Shown: positions 61,840-64,000 of the stretch, in pieces
How positions within the stretch are numbered: the stretch's first letter is position 1
Layout of the letters: each line of letters begins with the position of its first letter
Assembly (NCBI RefSeq): GCF_004138125.1
Contig: NZ_RXHS01000001.1
Location: forward strand, 248,001-312,000
Origin: Seramator thermalis
GTDB taxonomy: Bacteria > Bacteroidota > Bacteroidia > Bacteroidales > Dysgonomonadaceae
Length of the DNA stretch: 64,000 bases
Direction: 5' to 3'
The notes under the pieces: generated by a model
Seen by the model: only the letters and a program-made list of their open reading frames with translations
What the model was told of the DNA's origin: nothing
Database searches by the model: none
Program-made: the position numbers and the translations under genes

Positions 61840-62262
61840 TTATCGAAGGTTTTGTTGCAAAGGTAAACTTTTTTTCGCCTTTTGTTTCCGATCGAGAATA
61901 TAAATCGAAAGGATGGAAGCAACAACGGATCCGATCATATCGGAAAGAAAATCAACAATATCGGCACTTCTACTGGTAAAAACATATTTTTGCAACAATT
62001 CGATTGCCGCTCCATAAAGCACAGGAATTACAAATCCCCAAAAAATCCATCGACCTTTTCGCACATTTCCGTCATTGAGTTGAAAGTAATCGTAATAGCA
62101 AACAACCGATAAAACGAAAAACATACCAAAATGCGCAAGTTTGTCCCAAGGTATTACATCGGGCATTTCAGGTATTTCATTGGGTGTCAGCAAACAGGTC
62201 AAAACAAAAATGACCAATCCGATGAATCCAGGGAGTAAAAGATGTCGAAAAAAACGAGACAT
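61840..62262 (-). CDS. VanZ family membrane protein
   Basis: A 140-residue inner-membrane protein with about four hydrophobic segments and the VanZ-like pattern DKLAHFGMFFVLSVVCYYDYF and GAAIELLQKYVFTSRSADIVDFLSDMIGSVVAS, the latter containing the conserved E-x-x-Q and D-x-x-D-x-x-x-N/D-x-x-G spacing. Named after VanZ of the vancomycin resistance cluster; a direct role in teicoplanin resistance is not implied. It lies 26 bases upstream of the DUF4870 gene. A TACTTTTG element at 62283-62290 is its likely promoter. Confidence 0.85.
   Translation of the reverse strand: MSRFFRHLLLPGFIGLVIFVLTCLLTPNEIPEMPDVIPWDKLAHFGMFFVLSVVCYYDYFQLNDGNVRKGRWIFWGFVIPVLYGAAIELLQKYVFTSRSADIVDFLSDMIGSVVASILSIYILDRKQKAKKSLPLQQNLR
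61858..61865 (-). promoter_or_regulatory. Promoter -7 element for DUF4870-ftsE-GH5
   Basis: The reverse strand reads TACCTTTG (TAnnTTTG), 45 bases upstream of the ATG and inside the 3' end of the VanZ-family gene. Confidence 0.45.
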
Positions 62263-62282
62263 ATCATTAGCTTATTCTTTCG

Positions 62283-62290
62283 CAAAAGTA
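62283..62290 (-). promoter_or_regulatory. Promoter -7 element for the VanZ-family gene
   Basis: The reverse strand reads TACTTTTG (TAnnTTTG), 21 bases upstream of the ATG at 62262. Confidence 0.45.
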
Positions 62291-62451
62291 CATGAAAAAA
62301 GAGGTATTTCCAAGCGTGATTTATAGAGGAAAGATACGAAATTCCACAATCGAGAGCCACTTTTAAAAACATATAACAATACGCGGTGCATCTATTCGCA
62401 AAAAATTCGTTTCTTTGTGTAGAATTTAACAATACAATTTTGCAACATAAT

Positions 62452-64000
62452 ATGAAGAAGATCTTTTTGATGCTGCTTTTTTCTGCATTCTTATGCAACA
62501 TATCAGCTCAAACCTCCCCCAAGAATGACAATCAACGTTATTTCGACATCAATAAAAACCTTGACATCTTCAATTCCGTATTCAAAGAATTGCACATGTT
62601 CTATGTGGATAGTATTCCTACGGACAAAATGATGCAGAGCGTCATCGAAAATACGCTTGCCGGACTCGATCCATATACTGAATACTATGCAGAAAATAAC
62701 ATGGACGATTTGCGCATGCTCACTACGGGCGAATATGCCGGAATTGGAGCCGTGATTTCATACAACAACGGGCAGGTCATCATCAATCAACCTTACGAAA
62801 ATATGCCCGCGGCAAAAAGTGGACTGAAAGCTGCCGATGCCATACTTGAAATTGATGGCATAGATATGCGCAAAGCAAACGTTAAGGATGTTAGCGATAA
62901 ACTCAAAGGCACTCCCGGAACAACAGTTACACTACTCATCCAAAGACCCGGCGAAAACAAACCACGTACCATAAAAGTCGTTCGCGAAAAAATTACGATC
63001 AATCCCGTAACCTATTCGGCAATAAACGATAGTGGAACAGGATACATCCATTTTTCGGGTTTCACCGAAAACAGTTCGAAAGAATTTCGTAAAGCGTTTC
63101 TCGACTTGAAAGATAAAGGGGCTCAATCGCTCATCATCGATTTACGAGGCAATGGTGGCGGAATTTTGGAAGAGGCAGTAAGTATTGCCAATCTTTTTAT
63201 TCCGAAAGATCAGGAAATTGTTTCCACCAAAGGAAAAATCAAACAATGGGATCGCACCTACAAAACATCCGAACAACCCATTGATACACTTATTCCGATT
63301 GCCGTGCTCACCGATACCAGCTCTGCTTCGGCATCGGAAATTCTTGCCGGTTCGATGCAAGATCTCGATCGCGGAGTGATTATCGGTAACCGAACATTCG
63401 GAAAGGGTTTGGTCCAAACAACCCGCATGCTGCCTTATAATGGAAATCTGAAAATCACGACTGCCAAATATTACATTCCGAGCAGACGTTGCATTCAGGT
63501 GCTCGACTATTCACATCGGAATCCCGACGGAAGCGTCGCCCGCGTGCCTGACAGTCTGACAAATGTATTTTACACTCGAAACGGACGTGAGGTTCGCGAT
63601 GGTGGCGGAATCAATCCCGATTTTATAATTGCCGAAGACAAACCGGGAACCATTACTTATTACTTGATTACTCAAAACGTTGTGTTCGATTTCGTGACAG
63701 ATTGGGTACTGAAACATTCTCAAATTGATTCTCCCGACAAATTTTCGCTCACGGATGCCGATTACGAAGCTTTCAAGCAATTTGTTAAATCGAAAAAAGA
63801 TTTCAAATACGATCAAATGAGCGCGCATTCGCTTCGCAATCTTGAAGAGGTAATGAAATTTGAAGGGTACATGGATGTAGCATCCGCCGAATTTCAGGCA
63901 CTCAAAGCTAAACTCGTCCCGGATTTGGATCGCGACCTCGAATTATTTAAGGAATCGATTAAGGATGTCATCACCAACGAAATCATTCGGCGCTATTATT
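62452..64000 (+). CDS. S41 family C-terminal processing peptidase (partial, runs off the window)
   Basis: Periplasmic protease related to CtpA/Prc that trims or degrades proteins at the C-terminus. The ATG at 62452 gives a signal peptide MKKIFLMLLFSAFLCNISAQ. A PDZ domain lies at about residues 95-180 (GEYAGIGAVISYNNGQV, then GLKAADAILEIDGIDM). The S41 catalytic region has Ser293 in SSASASEILAG and Lys318 in TFGKGLVQT, 25 residues apart as in known CtpA enzymes. The reading frame stays open to base 64000 (516 codons), so the C-terminus is missing. Confidence 0.93.
   Translation, partial: MKKIFLMLLFSAFLCNISAQTSPKNDNQRYFDINKNLDIFNSVFKELHMFYVDSIPTDKMMQSVIENTLAGLDPYTEYYAENNMDDLRMLTTGEYAGIGAVISYNNGQVIINQPYENMPAAKSGLKAADAILEIDGIDMRKANVKDVSDKLKGTPGTTVTLLIQRPGENKPRTIKVVREKITINPVTYSAINDSGTGYIHFSGFTENSSKEFRKAFLDLKDKGAQSLIIDLRGNGGGILEEAVSIANLFIPKDQEIVSTKGKIKQWDRTYKTSEQPIDTLIPIAVLTDTSSASASEILAGSMQDLDRGVIIGNRTFGKGLVQTTRMLPYNGNLKITTAKYYIPSRRCIQVLDYSHRNPDGSVARVPDSLTNVFYTRNGREVRDGGGINPDFIIAEDKPGTITYYLITQNVVFDFVTDWVLKHSQIDSPDKFSLTDADYEAFKQFVKSKKDFKYDQMSAHSLRNLEEVMKFEGYMDVASAEFQALKAKLVPDLDRDLELFKESIKDVITNEIIRRYY

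Overview
The window is a chromosomal segment of a Bacteroidota bacterium, most likely of the order Bacteroidales (I would guess near Dysgonomonadaceae/Porphyromonadaceae). The evidence is a SusC/SusD pair with an ECF sigma factor and FecR anti-sigma, a secreted protease with a type IX secretion C-terminal domain, a DUF4271-hemD pair, a parA-parB-DUF5683-mltD order, an arginine operon with an N-acylornithine carbamoyltransferase, and repeated promoter -7 elements of the form TAnnTTTG. It is mostly housekeeping chromosome, with a patch of decayed genes and one insertion sequence around 34.7-45.7 kb. No tRNA, rRNA or CRISPR array was seen.

Layout. 0-11 kb: membrane protein and viroplasmin-type RNase H; a reverse-strand run rnpA-yidD-tatD; DUF4271-hemD; metK followed by a LOG-family gene, with metK behind a canonical promoter and what looks like a SAM-II riboswitch; N-acetylmuramoyl amidase and a pseudouridine synthase; a HAD phosphatase; an NlpC/P60-LysM lipoprotein; and a frameshifted HdeD-type gene. 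11.2-12.5 kb: rpsF-rpsR-rplI with a complete promoter and terminator. 12.6-13.9 kb: hemerythrin protein overlapping a LuxR-type regulator whose receiver lacks the phospho-acceptor Asp. 13.9-17.2 kb: pta, a 3-hydroxyacyl-CoA dehydrogenase-like gene and ackA as one unit. 17.2-25.7 kb: an eight-gene arginine operon (GNAT-argG-argC-argD-argF'-argB-argE-argH) with a structured leader and an intrinsic terminator. 26-31.6 kb: radical-SAM KamA-like aminomutase, then parA-parB-DUF5683-lytic transglycosylase. 31.6-36.4 kb: T9SS trypsin-like protease, a TIGR02757 protein, a multiply frameshifted small gene, and prfB with the classical programmed +1 frameshift. 36.7-41.2 kb: sbcC-sbcD. 41.2-45.7 kb: decayed zone with a REP-like palindromic element, a SWIM-protein fragment, a frameshifted esterase, an ADP-ribosylglycohydrolase and a frameshifted IS1380-type transposase. 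45.7-50.2 kb: sulfatase, zinc metallopeptidase, fur-purA. 50.3-60.6 kb: GHL10-type glycosidase, susD, susC, fecR, ECF sigma and a GH5 glycosidase. 60.6-64 kb: ftsE, a DUF4870 protein, a VanZ protein and the start of an S41 peptidase cut by the window end.

The genes form several modules: arginine synthesis, acetate/acetyl-CoA conversion, peptidoglycan turnover (amidase, NlpC/P60, lytic transglycosylase, GHL10), chromosome segregation and repair (parAB, sbcCD), and a small sigma/FecR-controlled glycan-uptake locus. I found no clearly new defence or mobile system. The most interesting observations are the riboswitch-like metK leader, the hemerythrin-LuxR pair with an Asn-substituted receiver, the structured arginine leader, the GH5-ftsE stop-start overlap, and a cluster of frameshifts, two of them in homopolymer runs.
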